Assembly (NCBI RefSeq): GCF_003286415.2
Contig: NZ_CP043450.1
Location: 7,502,001 to 7,566,000 of the forward strand
DNA: 64,000 nucleotides
Source: Mucilaginibacter rubeus
Lineage (GTDB): Bacteria > Bacteroidota > Bacteroidia > Sphingobacteriales > Sphingobacteriaceae
Direction of reading: 5' to 3'
Made by a program: the position numbers and the translations under genes. The notes under the pieces were generated by a model. That model made no database searches. It was not told the DNA's origin and saw nothing but the letters and a program-made list of their open reading frames with translations. This document shows positions 38,001 to 45,092 of this stretch, one piece after another. Each line of letters opens with the position of its first letter. The stretch's first letter is position 1.

Positions 38001-38746
38001 TAATTAATGAAAAGTACGCCCGTACCATTGGATTTGCAAACCCGGGCGACGCGATTGGCAAAACGCTGGAGAAACTGAACAATTCAAAATCCCGGCGGAT
38101 TGTTGGTGTTGCCGGTAATTTCTATACCCATTCACTCCAGTCGCCGATAGGTCCCCTGGTTATTCTCGCGCCCGGCGGTAACAACTTCTTTCATAATAGC
38201 GTTATCCATATTGCCCTGAAACCTGAAACTCCTGGCAGCCTTTCCTGGTCAAAAACAATGACCGCAATGAACAAGATCTGGAAAGAATTTTACCCCGACG
38301 ACGATACCAATTATAAGTTTTACGATAAATCGATAGAACAATTCTACGATCAGGAGAAACAAACGTCTACCTTATTGAGCTGGGCTACTGGTCTTTCCAT
38401 ATTCATCAGCTGCCTCGGCCTGCTTGGCCTGGCTATTTATACAACCGGTCAGCGTACCAAGGAGATTGGCATACGTAAGGTGCTTGGCGCGTCGGTTACG
38501 GAAATTGTACGCTTACTCTCTACCGAATTGATATTGCTTATCCTCCTGGCATTTGTAATTGTGACACCGCTGGCCTGGTGGGCTATGAACAAATGGATGG
38601 AAAGCTATGCAGATAAAACGACCATTAGTTGGTGGATATTTGCGGCAAGTGGTGCTGGAATGCTATTAACTGCCTTTATTACATCAAGCTTCCAGACAAT
38701 CAGAGCTGCTATTGTGAACCCGGTGAAAAGCTTGCGAAGCGAATGA
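35042..38746 (+). CDS. Fusion of 7TM AraC-type regulator with FtsX/MacB-type ABC permease
   Basis: One uninterrupted 1234-residue frame. I keep the TTG start at 35042: an in-frame TAG lies at 35006, and the next Met (~residue 50) would remove TM1. Residues ~8-245 form a multi-TM sensor (NLYDLAALGTIFVGLTFALL). An AraC-type HTH follows at ~275-375 (LSSLAGKLDLHTHELSRILN and FNSQSTFTRVFKQMTGQSP). Met410 begins a classic permease N-terminus (MFKNYLKIAFRNFWKHKVF). Its MacB-like periplasmic domains and two FtsX blocks end in QRAKEIGIRKTMG and QRTKEIGIRKVLG. The AraC and permease parts are normally separate genes. No ATPase lies next to it, so a partner must be elsewhere. Confidence 0.88.
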   Translation: MNSYTFHINLYDLAALGTIFVGLTFALLLWFTKSVNRSANRFLALALATMVLWMIRVLGMDMRLETYLPGWDRLPMQFLLAMGPMIYFYVLKITRPEFKFTRRHLLHFSPLLLEQAVLVLEIKESIRTGAATYITNIFQVLNPVLQLLIFISIMTYLYKSHQLIQHFYRRLQPVLMDRSLLEFRWLRRLLAATALLWTLWIAYAAVDNFGYRNQLGTHVYYTFYIFLAVIIIWTSMAAFLRPQAALIVQQSTPLRSSPTGESKSKGIWLKRAMEANLYYQDPELTLSSLAGKLDLHTHELSRILNTVLKKSFNDFVNEYRVRDVAAKMQDPAYDHITFLGIAYEAGFNSQSTFTRVFKQMTGQSPMEYKNNLKKDCSTYKLGIHPQFAPVISNRDAIPKWSPSKSNRGTMFKNYLKIAFRNFWKHKVFTLINIVGLSIGISASLVIYLIVHYDFSFDKFHKDSDRIYRVVSNFKFQGNESHSYGVTTPMAAGIKANVTGVEIVAPLYTLNPDVMVTDKNNAPVKLKGQDHITLADQNYFKIINYTWLAGSPTTALNEPYHVVLTSERAKVYFPSLSYEQMIGKTVTYDTLKTTVSGIVETIKENTDFSAHDFISFSSGNLKNRLGMDMQLDSWGSTNSASEVFIKLNPKASAANVQKQVNALYKKSNPQSAEDLKNASEQTYTVQPLSDIHFNQLYGTFDFSGPASKSKSYMLLAIAGFLLLLGCINFINLTTAQATQRAKEIGIRKTMGSSRTQLIMQFLSETFLITLFAVIISIGLTPLILKLFSGFVASGVKANFLHQPDIFIFLFVLTVIVSILSGFYPALMLSGYKPVSVLKNQLQSGTHKTRNAWLRKSLTVSQFIIAQFFIMATMLVSKQIYYALHKDLGFKKDAIVYAQTPYKVGKASTNKVMLNKLGALPGVEMVSLGYFPPSSGATNATNALYKDGKKEIITSVEIKYADENYIKLYHIKILAGRNITAADSTTAVVINEKYARTIGFANPGDAIGKTLEKLNNSKSRRIVGVAGNFYTHSLQSPIGPLVILAPGGNNFFHNSVIHIALKPETPGSLSWSKTMTAMNKIWKEFYPDDDTNYKFYDKSIEQFYDQEKQTSTLLSWATGLSIFISCLGLLGLAIYTTGQRTKEIGIRKVLGASVTEIVRLLSTELILLILLAFVIVTPLAWWAMNKWMESYADKTTISWWIFAASGAGMLLTAFITSSFQTIRAAIVNPVKSLRSE

Positions 38747-38800
38747 TTTGCATGGGAAGCTAAAACATTCAGCAGAGAAGTTTCTTGTTGAGATTATTAT

Positions 38801-38838
38801 AAAAAAGAAAGGCCATCGAAAGATGGCCTTTCTTTTTT
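38801..38838. terminator. Bidirectional rho-independent terminator
   Basis: This is a perfect 17-bp stem at 38801-38817 and 38822-38838 (core GAAAGGCCATC/GATGGCCTTTC) with a GAAA tetraloop. A- and T-runs at the ends serve both the permease fusion gene and the convergent DUF302 gene. Confidence 0.95.
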
Positions 38839-38868
38839 ATGGCTTTGTAGCTCCTTAAATTAAAATAT

Positions 38869-39255
38869 TTAATGCTGTAGAATTGCTGTGACAATAGGAC
38901 CGATATCCAGGATTGCAGTCAATTGGTCTGTTAACGAATAACGCTGCTTTATAAAGTCCGGATCATTGTAAGCTACCCATGTTTTGTTCTCACCGTTTTT
39001 CCAGGCGATAACTTTAAGGGGCAGGTCGAGCGCTGTCGCGGGATTAAACTCCATTATCAACCCTCCTTTAGCCGGGTTGCCAAATAAAAGAAACTCAAGT
39101 GGCGGAAGGTTGATCCCTCCTTTAAGTGCTTCTGCCTGCTGATCTATCCGCGCGTAAATTGTAATGCCCTTTTGTTTTAAGGCATTCTCCAGGCGATCGA
39201 TTACTTCTTTCACTGTGTAATCGCTTTGTCTGATAATAACTCCAGTTGGGTTCAT
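38869..39255 (-). CDS. DUF302-domain protein
   Basis: I start at ATG 39253-39255 (MNPTGVIIRQSDYTVKEVIDRL), giving 128 residues; a longer frame adds 19 residues without better support. The visible pattern is DUF302: YTVKEVIDRLENALKQKGITIYARIDQQAEA, followed by EFLLFGNPAKGGLIMEFNP and a C-terminal YNDPDFIKQRYSL. There is no signal peptide, so it is cytosolic. The biochemical role of the family is not established. It is monocistronic, bounded by a terminator downstream and a 329-bp gap upstream that contains a tRNA-like remnant. Confidence 0.85.
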   Translation of the reverse strand: MNPTGVIIRQSDYTVKEVIDRLENALKQKGITIYARIDQQAEALKGGINLPPLEFLLFGNPAKGGLIMEFNPATALDLPLKVIAWKNGENKTWVAYNDPDFIKQRYSLTDQLTAILDIGPIVTAILQH

Positions 39256-39493
39256 GATTTTGAGTTTTAATATTTTAAGCCAATTTATCGCAGCAGGTAG
39301 GTTAATTGGCACATAGGTTAACGCAGGTACATAGTTAGCAAATATTCTTATACAGGCAATTGGAATTGTTTAATCGGTCGCTCCAAACCGATATTCGAAG
39401 ATAACCACTAAATCACTTTAACCGTAGTTAATAAGTTTCACCTCAAACTCAGAAGTTTGATAAACCCCAGAAGTCTGAAAGGCTTATAAACGC

Positions 39494-39526
39494 AAAAAAT
39501 CCCCTTAGCGTTAACTAAGAGGATTT
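39494..39526 (-). terminator. Hairpin terminator (minus strand) following the tRNA-like remnant
   Basis: AAATCCCCTTAG (39497-39508) pairs with CTAAGAGGATTT (39515-39526) with one mismatch around CGTTAA. Read on the minus strand the stem is followed by a T-run, the usual arrangement after a tRNA gene. Confidence 0.7.
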
Positions 39527-39535
39527 CTGTTTCTG

Positions 39536-39569
39536 TGGTACCAACAGAGACCGAACCAGTGGCACAAGG
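39536..39569 (-). pseudogene. Degenerate 3' fragment of a tRNA, probably tRNA-Phe
   Basis: Read on the minus strand, 34 bases run CCTTGTG, then CCACTGGTTCGGTCTC, then TGTTGGTACCA. This is the variable loop, T-arm and acceptor end of a tRNA with an encoded CCA. The T-loop GGTTCG is intact but the 3' side of the T-stem no longer pairs well. The D-arm and anticodon arm are absent; the upstream bases belong to the end of the lipoprotein gene. A hairpin terminator follows, as after a real tRNA. Such leftovers usually mark integration sites (att). The Phe assignment rests on my memory of Bacteroidota tRNA-Phe. Confidence 0.6.
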
Positions 39570-39584
39570 TTAAATAAGAAATTT

Positions 39585-40370
39585 TTATTTGACACGCTTG
39601 TATATTTCTACAGATTGGCCGTTGGTTGCACTATTAATCACCTGGGTATATTCGTCATGACCATTCATCGTGACTTTAACGGTAAATTTATTACCCTGAA
39701 GAAGCCGGTAATTTGATATTTGCTCTTCTTCTCTAAGCGTATCATTACTAAAAGTAAATACCCCGGTACCAAAACCATTTTTAAAGATGTTTTTTTCCTT
39801 ATTCTGAACGAACCTGTGTATGAAAATAAAATGTCCTCCCCAGAATATTTTATACTGCGTTACATCGGTTGGGATCGTGTCTTTGCCTTTTATGGTATAG
39901 GTTTTTTCCATTTTCCACAAGCCATCAAGCAATGACGTATCTGCTGGCGGGAATTTTTTATACTCTTCTTTCAATGCATATTTTACACCTTTTACCGTGG
40001 CAAAGTCGGGAATGACTTGGGTAAAACCATCAGGTTTTCTTGTAATCTCAAGATTATAGGTTAGGGATGAGTCAAGCGCTCTGCTGGTATAAATACTATG
40101 TTCCTGAAGTCGGTTAGCCGAGTCAAGTGTGTACGTGCCAACACCAAATCCAACAGATGAATCGGGAACTATACTGGCGTATACATAGTTACGATCCGTA
40201 TAGATTTTAACTTGCGTTCGTTTAATAATAGAGTCTTTGCCTCCCCGATCGAGAACTTGTTTTTCAAGTTCATATGCACCCGACAGGCCTGTATCAGAAG
40301 ACTTCTCTTTTTTCTTACATCCCAGAATCAGGAAGCTAAATAAAGCTGCGAAAATTAAAATCTTATTCAT
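39585..40370 (-). CDS. Lipoprotein with a duplicated lipocalin-like domain, unknown function
   Basis: The 261-residue lipoprotein has lipobox LILGC (Cys18) followed by KKKEKS. The mature part appears to be two copies of one ~110-residue beta-rich unit. Copy 1 has GAYELEKQ, DSIIKRTQVKIYTDRNYVYASI and GVGTYTL; copy 2 has GLWKMEKTYT, DVTQYKIFWGGHFIFIH and GTGVFTF. The order Gly-x-Trp/Tyr opening, strand pair and G(T/V)G(V/T)(F/Y)(T) turn is conserved between them. I recognise no family beyond lipocalin-like. It lies right beside the tRNA remnant. Confidence 0.78.
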   Translation of the reverse strand: MNKILIFAALFSFLILGCKKKEKSSDTGLSGAYELEKQVLDRGGKDSIIKRTQVKIYTDRNYVYASIVPDSSVGFGVGTYTLDSANRLQEHSIYTSRALDSSLTYNLEITRKPDGFTQVIPDFATVKGVKYALKEEYKKFPPADTSLLDGLWKMEKTYTIKGKDTIPTDVTQYKIFWGGHFIFIHRFVQNKEKNIFKNGFGTGVFTFSNDTLREEEQISNYRLLQGNKFTVKVTMNGHDEYTQVINSATNGQSVEIYKRVK

Positions 40371-40680
40371 AGTGCTTAAGTTTAAATATGATATAGGAAA
40401 TTATTTCGTTTTGCGAAGGCTTTTATTTGGCGGTTGATAACTTAATTATTCAATAAAAAAGTAAAGTAAGGCCCAAATAAATGCCTAAAATTTTACCGCC
40501 ATAAATAATACAATTGGTTACATAAACTTACAAATAATATATATGATAAGCAATTTGTTAGTAAATTATTAAAATACTGTTAATGAGGTATTTAAATAGG
40601 AAAAAAATCATCTGATCAGATACGGGGCGATGTGAATGTGAATCGATATTTAGTCGGAGAAAAAAGATGCCTTTAAAAGC

Positions 40681-40715
40681 AAAAAGGTCATTTTCTTATC
40701 GAAAATGACCTTTTT
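40681..40715. terminator. Bidirectional rho-independent terminator
   Basis: This is a perfect 15-bp stem: AAAAAGGTCATTTTC (40681-40695) pairs with GAAAATGACCTTTTT (40701-40715) around TTATC. It can terminate the minus-strand TlpA transcript. The remainder of the gap 40371-40856 shows nothing recognisable. Confidence 0.9.
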
Positions 40716-40856
40716 TATTGCTGCGGTCCAGACTTTAATTGTAACAAACCATTTCTTTTATGGTTTGAAGAAATTGGCGGATTTAGACTTAAATTGAAAG
40801 TGGTCAATTTCAAGATTACCATCGAAATTGATCTACTGATAATTGAATTGATGCAA

Positions 40857-41552
40857 TTACAGCTCCGCGTCAATTTGTTTGATGAGTGAAAGGTCGATGT
40901 TCTCTTCGGAGCCGGTTGCAAACTTCACCTTTCCGTCGCGCCCGATCACAAAACTGCTGGGCCAGGACGTGATTTGATAAGCTTTATCTGCTGTCTTTGA
41001 TGCAGGAAGTACGGTGTAGGAAAAGGCGTGCGTTTTTAGAAAAGATTCCGCATTGGCGCCATCGTTGAACGTTAGTGCAAGAAAAATCACTTCTTTGTCT
41101 TTGTACTTATCAACCAGGCTGTTGAGCTTTGGTATTTCCTGGATACATGGCGGACAAGACGTGAACCAGAAGTTGAGAACGACTACCTTGCCCCTGAGTT
41201 TGCTCAGCTTCCAGAGCTTCCCGTAAACATCCTGCAAAGCAAAATCAGGAGCAGGCTTACCGGTCATTTCCTGTACGGCCTTCCGGCGTTTTTCATCCTG
41301 GTCCTGGAGCATCTTTGCCATTTCCGGCGTCATACGGATGAGTCTCATTACATGATTTTTGTCGTCTTCGTCATTGTGCTGGAATAAAATGCGCTCCCCG
41401 TTCCATGCGTTTTTCACACTATCAAGTTTGTCCGGCGTTATTTCCCTGCCATTCGGAAGAATAAATTTGCTGACCATCATTTGCTGTGCACCTGCAAAAA
41501 AAGGGAGAAGGGTTACAGCAAGCAACCATATTGTTTTTATAATATTTTTCAT
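40857..41552 (-). CDS. TlpA-like thiol-disulfide oxidoreductase, exported
   Basis: The 231-residue protein has a signal peptide (cleavage near AGAQQ, residues 20-24), an extra ~75-residue N-terminal region and an AhpC/TlpA thioredoxin fold. The active site is SCPPC with Cys133 and Cys136, preceded by GKVVVLNFWFT. The cis-Pro region is TSWPSSFVIG. It probably keeps envelope protein or cytochrome thiols reduced. It is divergent from a histidine kinase/response regulator pair; the 111-bp promoter region between them carries three phased repeats, so that system may control it. The N-terminal region with QDQDEKRRKAVQEM is helical and of unknown role. Confidence 0.9.
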   Translation of the reverse strand: MKNIIKTIWLLAVTLLPFFAGAQQMMVSKFILPNGREITPDKLDSVKNAWNGERILFQHNDEDDKNHVMRLIRMTPEMAKMLQDQDEKRRKAVQEMTGKPAPDFALQDVYGKLWKLSKLRGKVVVLNFWFTSCPPCIQEIPKLNSLVDKYKDKEVIFLALTFNDGANAESFLKTHAFSYTVLPASKTADKAYQITSWPSSFVIGRDGKVKFATGSEENIDLSLIKQIDAEL

Positions 41553-41584
41553 ACTCCAAAATTAGACGGGTATCGGCCGGCAAA

Positions 41585-41622
41585 TGTTAACCCAACCACA
41601 AAGTGTGTTAACTATTGTTAAC
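41585..41622. promoter_or_regulatory. Three TGTTAAC direct repeats between tlpA-like gene and kinase
   Basis: Exact TGTTAAC copies start at 41585, 41606 and 41616, offsets of 21 and 10 bp, so all lie on one DNA face. OmpR/PhoB regulators bind such tandem direct repeats. The best candidate is the regulator encoded at 43005-43700, controlling itself and the divergent thioredoxin gene. Confidence 0.65.
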
Positions 41623-41663
41623 TGATGATGATAAGGTTTGGGTTATGCATATTTTTGTATTCA

Positions 41664-43018
41664 ATGAAGAAAAGACTGGTATTTATCTTTTGGATCACCG
41701 GGTTAGTGGCCGCCATGATTATAGCGTGTCAGTTTTACTGGGTTTATTATAATTACCGGCAAACGAGATCGAATTTTGTCGCTGCTGCGAACTATGCGCT
41801 GCGTACCAGCGTCGACAAATATCAACTGATGAAGATCAAACTGCCGACTTCCCTGCAGTATCCGAGGCCAACGTTAACCTTTATGACAAGAACGATCCCT
41901 AACCAGGATCCGGTCGCTCTCGACACCCCCCGGACCAAACGTAGGTTCAATGCCGAATTTGCCACGGTGGCAATCGATACGATTCATTTGAAAGAGATCA
42001 AAGCATTGGTTGCACGACTGACTTCTCAGCAGCAGCATCAGCAGGTGAATCTGGATACGTTGAACCGGATTTTTGAAAAGGAACTGGCCGCCCGCCATAT
42101 AACAGAAAAGTTTTCCTTGTCGGCTCGAAGAGGTATCAGGCCGGGCCCCGAAATCAGTTGCTTGATTAATTATTATAAGGCTCCCCTGGTGATCGACGCA
42201 ATCCCCGTTCATCGCGGGTGGACGATTGTTCGTCAAAACCTGGGCCCGCCATCGTATCCAGCATTCTGATCATCTTGTCGGTGATAAGCCTGATCTTCAT
42301 GGGACGGATTATCTTACGTCAGGCACGGCTTGACAACATGAAAAACGAGTTTATTAATAATATCTCGCATGAGCTCCGGACGCCGTTGAGTATTCTCCGG
42401 ACATCTAACGAGGCTTTGCTCAATTTTGGTGCTGCCGAAGACGCCGACACACGAAATCGTTATCTCGGGATTAATGCCGGCATCATCAATGAAATGGATA
42501 CCAGCCTCGAGCGTATGATGGGCGTCATGCTGAATAGTGATGTAAATAGAAAAGCTACTTTTCGGTATGTTGATACCGAAAAGCTGGTCAATAGCATAGT
42601 TTCAAGATATACACTCGATACCAGTGCTAATATTGCAACAGATTTGGAAAATGGACCGGCTGAGATAAACACCGATCCGTATATGATGACAATTATTCTT
42701 AATAATCTGGTAGACAACGCGATCAAATACTCGTCGCCCGATCCAAGAATTGTTATTAAGACGACCGTTCGCCGAAAAGGCTGGGAACTGATCGTTAAAG
42801 ATAACGGCCGCGGCATTCCCGCTGTACATCTGCCATATATATTTGACAAGTTTTACCGGGTGCCTTCAGGCGACTTGCATGAAGTTAAAGGATATGGGAT
42901 CGGCCTCGCCTATGTAGACGAATTGGTAAAAAAACTGTACGGCAGAATTGACGTGAACAGCAGGCCTGGTTATGGTACTTCTTTTCATTTGAAATTTAAA
43001 AATCATGGAAGTCATTAA
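41664..43018 (+). pseudogene. Sensor histidine kinase interrupted by a -1 frameshift
   Basis: The N-terminal part starts at ATG 41664 (MKKRLVFIFWITG; an earlier ATG at 41625 is less likely). It has TM1 and a periplasmic sensor, ending at TGA 42267-42269. The C-terminal part lies in the -1 frame and ends at 43018. It gives TM2 (AIVSSILIILSVISLIFMG), the H-box NNISHELRTPLSILR and HATPase boxes NLVDNAIKYS, DNGRGIP and GYGIGLAYV. The frames overlap at 42218-42269. A heptamer GGGCCCG at 42242-42248 has the X-XXY-YYZ pattern for -1 slippage in the correct phase, so programmed frameshifting is possible, though a single-base deletion is simpler. The partner regulator overlaps the kinase end by 14 bp. 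Confidence 0.75.
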
Positions 43019-43700
43019 GGTACTCTTGGTTGAGGATGAACCAATCCTGGCTGCAATCGTGAAAGAATCGCTGGAAAAAAGAGGCTTTGCGATATCCATT
43101 GCGGTCAACGGGGTGGAAGGATGGAGTAAGTATAAAGCGGAAAAACCGGAAATCTGTGTGATTGATGTGATGATGCCGCGAAAAGACGGCTTTTCGTTGG
43201 TAAAAGATATACGGGTGGTTGATGAGGAAATTCCGCTTATTTTTCTGACTGCCAGAACACAGAACGAGGATGTAATCAAAGGTCTGGAATTTGGCGCAGA
43301 TGATTACCTGAAAAAACCCTTCAGCATGGAAGAGCTAATTCTCAGGCTGAAAGCTCTTCTGAGGAGGAGGGTTGGTAAAACTTCGGCAGTAAAGGTGACG
43401 GAAATAGCTTTTGGCGCATACAGGCTGCTTCCACAACAGCAACAATTGTGGCACAGAGAAAAGCTGATGCAACTCTCGCAGCGGGAAGCAGATTTGCTTT
43501 TAATGCTTTTGCAGCATAAAAATGAATTGCTGGATCGTCGCCAGGCACTCATCAGGCTGTGGGGAGAAGACAATGTTTTTAATGCCCGAAGCATGGATGT
43601 TTATATTACCCGGCTTCGGAAGTTCTTGAAAGATGATCCTTCCTTCGAGATCGTTAATAGCCGGAAACAGGGTTATATCCTGCGACAGTCGCTGGCATAA
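43005..43700 (+). CDS. OmpR/PhoB-family response regulator
   Basis: The 231-residue regulator has a receiver domain with acidic pair Glu10-Asp11, phospho-acceptor Asp54 in CVIDVMMPRKDG, and KKPFSMEEL. The winged-helix DNA-binding domain (about 130-231) has LSQREADLLLMLLQHKNELLDR and FNARSMDVYITRLRKFL. Its ATG lies 14 bp inside the kinase end, so translation is probably coupled. The three TGTTAAC repeats before the kinase are its likely target. If the upstream frameshift inactivates the kinase, this protein may be unphosphorylated or served by another kinase. Confidence 0.93.
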   Translation: MEVIKVLLVEDEPILAAIVKESLEKRGFAISIAVNGVEGWSKYKAEKPEICVIDVMMPRKDGFSLVKDIRVVDEEIPLIFLTARTQNEDVIKGLEFGADDYLKKPFSMEELILRLKALLRRRVGKTSAVKVTEIAFGAYRLLPQQQQLWHREKLMQLSQREADLLLMLLQHKNELLDRRQALIRLWGEDNVFNARSMDVYITRLRKFLKDDPSFEIVNSRKQGYILRQSLA

Positions 43701-43840
43701 TGCCAACTCATGATTGGTTATATATCAACATTTTAAAATACAATCAACGGAATTTCGCAACATTTGGGGTTGTACTATATTTTAATTTGTTGCAAGACAA
43801 TTACTTAACTACCGGTCTCGCATTTGAATGTCTGAAATAA

Positions 43841-43872
43841 GCCGGCTGCGGATAAATGCCGCGTAATCCGGC
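43841..43872. other. Hairpin in the gap after the response regulator
   Basis: GCCGG (43841-43845) pairs with CCGGC (43868-43872), and GCGG (43848-43851) pairs with CCGC (43859-43862). No T-run follows, so it is not a clear terminator. Confidence 0.35.
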
Positions 43873-43896
43873 AAGACAGTTTAACACATTTCAGAT

Positions 43897-44143
43897 ATGA
43901 ATATGAAAAAGATAACAACATCGCTGCTTGCGCGGGCATGGTCCGCGGCCGGATTTGCACAGATTCAGGATAAAAACTTCCAGGACAGCCTTTATCGCTA
44001 TTCATTCAAAGAACGAAATCCTGGCGTACCTCAACGAGTTTGAAATTACGGAAAGACATTTCTTTATCGACGACCGTCGCCTTGATAACACCTGCGTGAT
44101 ATTGGAGTGCAATTCCTCGATTCCGGAATCAATGGAATTTTAA
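43897..44143 (+). pseudogene. Possible broken gene for a small secreted protein
   Basis: ATG 43897 opens a signal-like sequence (MNMKKITTSLLARAWSAAG then FAQ) and stops at 44039-44041 after 47 codons. The next frame, from about 43990 to 44143, encodes a plausible continuation (KNEILAYLNEFEITE, then HFFIDDRRLDNTC). Joining them near 43990 would give an ~80-residue secreted protein. I recognise no family, so this may instead be chance. Confidence 0.35.
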
Positions 44144-44185
44144 TGACACCTTATCACAACAGCAATAATTGCTGATAAATTTAAA

Positions 44186-45064
44186 ATGATGAATAAGAAA
44201 AGCATACCCGGTGGCATTCGTACTTTGGAAACAGCATCGGCCGATGTTTATATCAGCCATCTCACCGACATCGAGGCGGCTGATCCGGTTAATTTACCTC
44301 ATCGTGATGCAGATTATATGCTTTTGTTTCAGGAAAAAGGATATCTGTGTCTCATGGTCGATGACAATCAGGTAGAACTGAACGGGCATTCTGTATACTT
44401 CATATTGCCGGGTCAGCTTCGGCACCACGTGAAATCGCAGACAGCATGCTGGATATTAGCCTTAAATCCTTCTTTGATTCAGGAAAACCTTAGGTTAAAG
44501 CTCAATGAACACTACTATGGGAAAAAGCCAGTTCCTATTTCGCCTGTAAAGGCGGAACGGTTTGAAAAAGTCATGCGTTTTTTGGACGAAGAGCTTCGGG
44601 AATCGTTGTATGGTTTTAGCCGGCTGACAGTGAGAAAAGGGTTGATCGATATTATTTCCGGAATGCTTACCGAAGAATATGCGGTACCGACTTCCCTCGC
44701 ACACGATGAACATGCCAGATTTTCTGGTATCACAAGGGAATTCAAGGAGCTGCTTCTTAAAAAATTTAAGGAGATGAAAAGGCCTGCCGATTATGCGGAA
44801 GCATTACGATTGTCTACACCCTACCTGAATCAGGCAATCAAGGCATCAACTGGTTTCACGGTCAGCTACTGGATTCAAAAAATGATCATGAATGAGGCCA
44901 GGGTATTACTGTCCTCGACTGCGAAACCGATAAAAGATATCGCACATGAATTAGGCTATCGGGACCAGGCCTATTTCTCACGTTTGTTCTCTAAAACCCA
45001 ACAGCTCTCTCCCCAAAAATATAGGCTGCAGCATCAATCAAACGTGAACAAACAGGATGCATAA
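44186..45064 (+). CDS. AraC-family transcriptional regulator
   Basis: The 292-residue protein has an N-terminal cupin-like sensing half (MLLFQEKGYLCLMVDDNQVEL, then VYFILPGQLRHHV) and a C-terminal double HTH. The latter is seen in YAEALRLSTPYLNQAIKAST and IAHELGYRDQAYFSRLFSKT, followed by LSPQKYR. This is the soluble AraC type, distinct from the membrane-bound fusion at 35042. Target genes are unknown; it is convergent with the sigma-54 activator that follows. Confidence 0.92.
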   Translation: MMNKKSIPGGIRTLETASADVYISHLTDIEAADPVNLPHRDADYMLLFQEKGYLCLMVDDNQVELNGHSVYFILPGQLRHHVKSQTACWILALNPSLIQENLRLKLNEHYYGKKPVPISPVKAERFEKVMRFLDEELRESLYGFSRLTVRKGLIDIISGMLTEEYAVPTSLAHDEHARFSGITREFKELLLKKFKEMKRPADYAEALRLSTPYLNQAIKASTGFTVSYWIQKMIMNEARVLLSSTAKPIKDIAHELGYRDQAYFSRLFSKTQQLSPQKYRLQHQSNVNKQDA

Positions 45065-45092
45065 GGCGGTTTTGACTGTCTACGCGCCTCGC

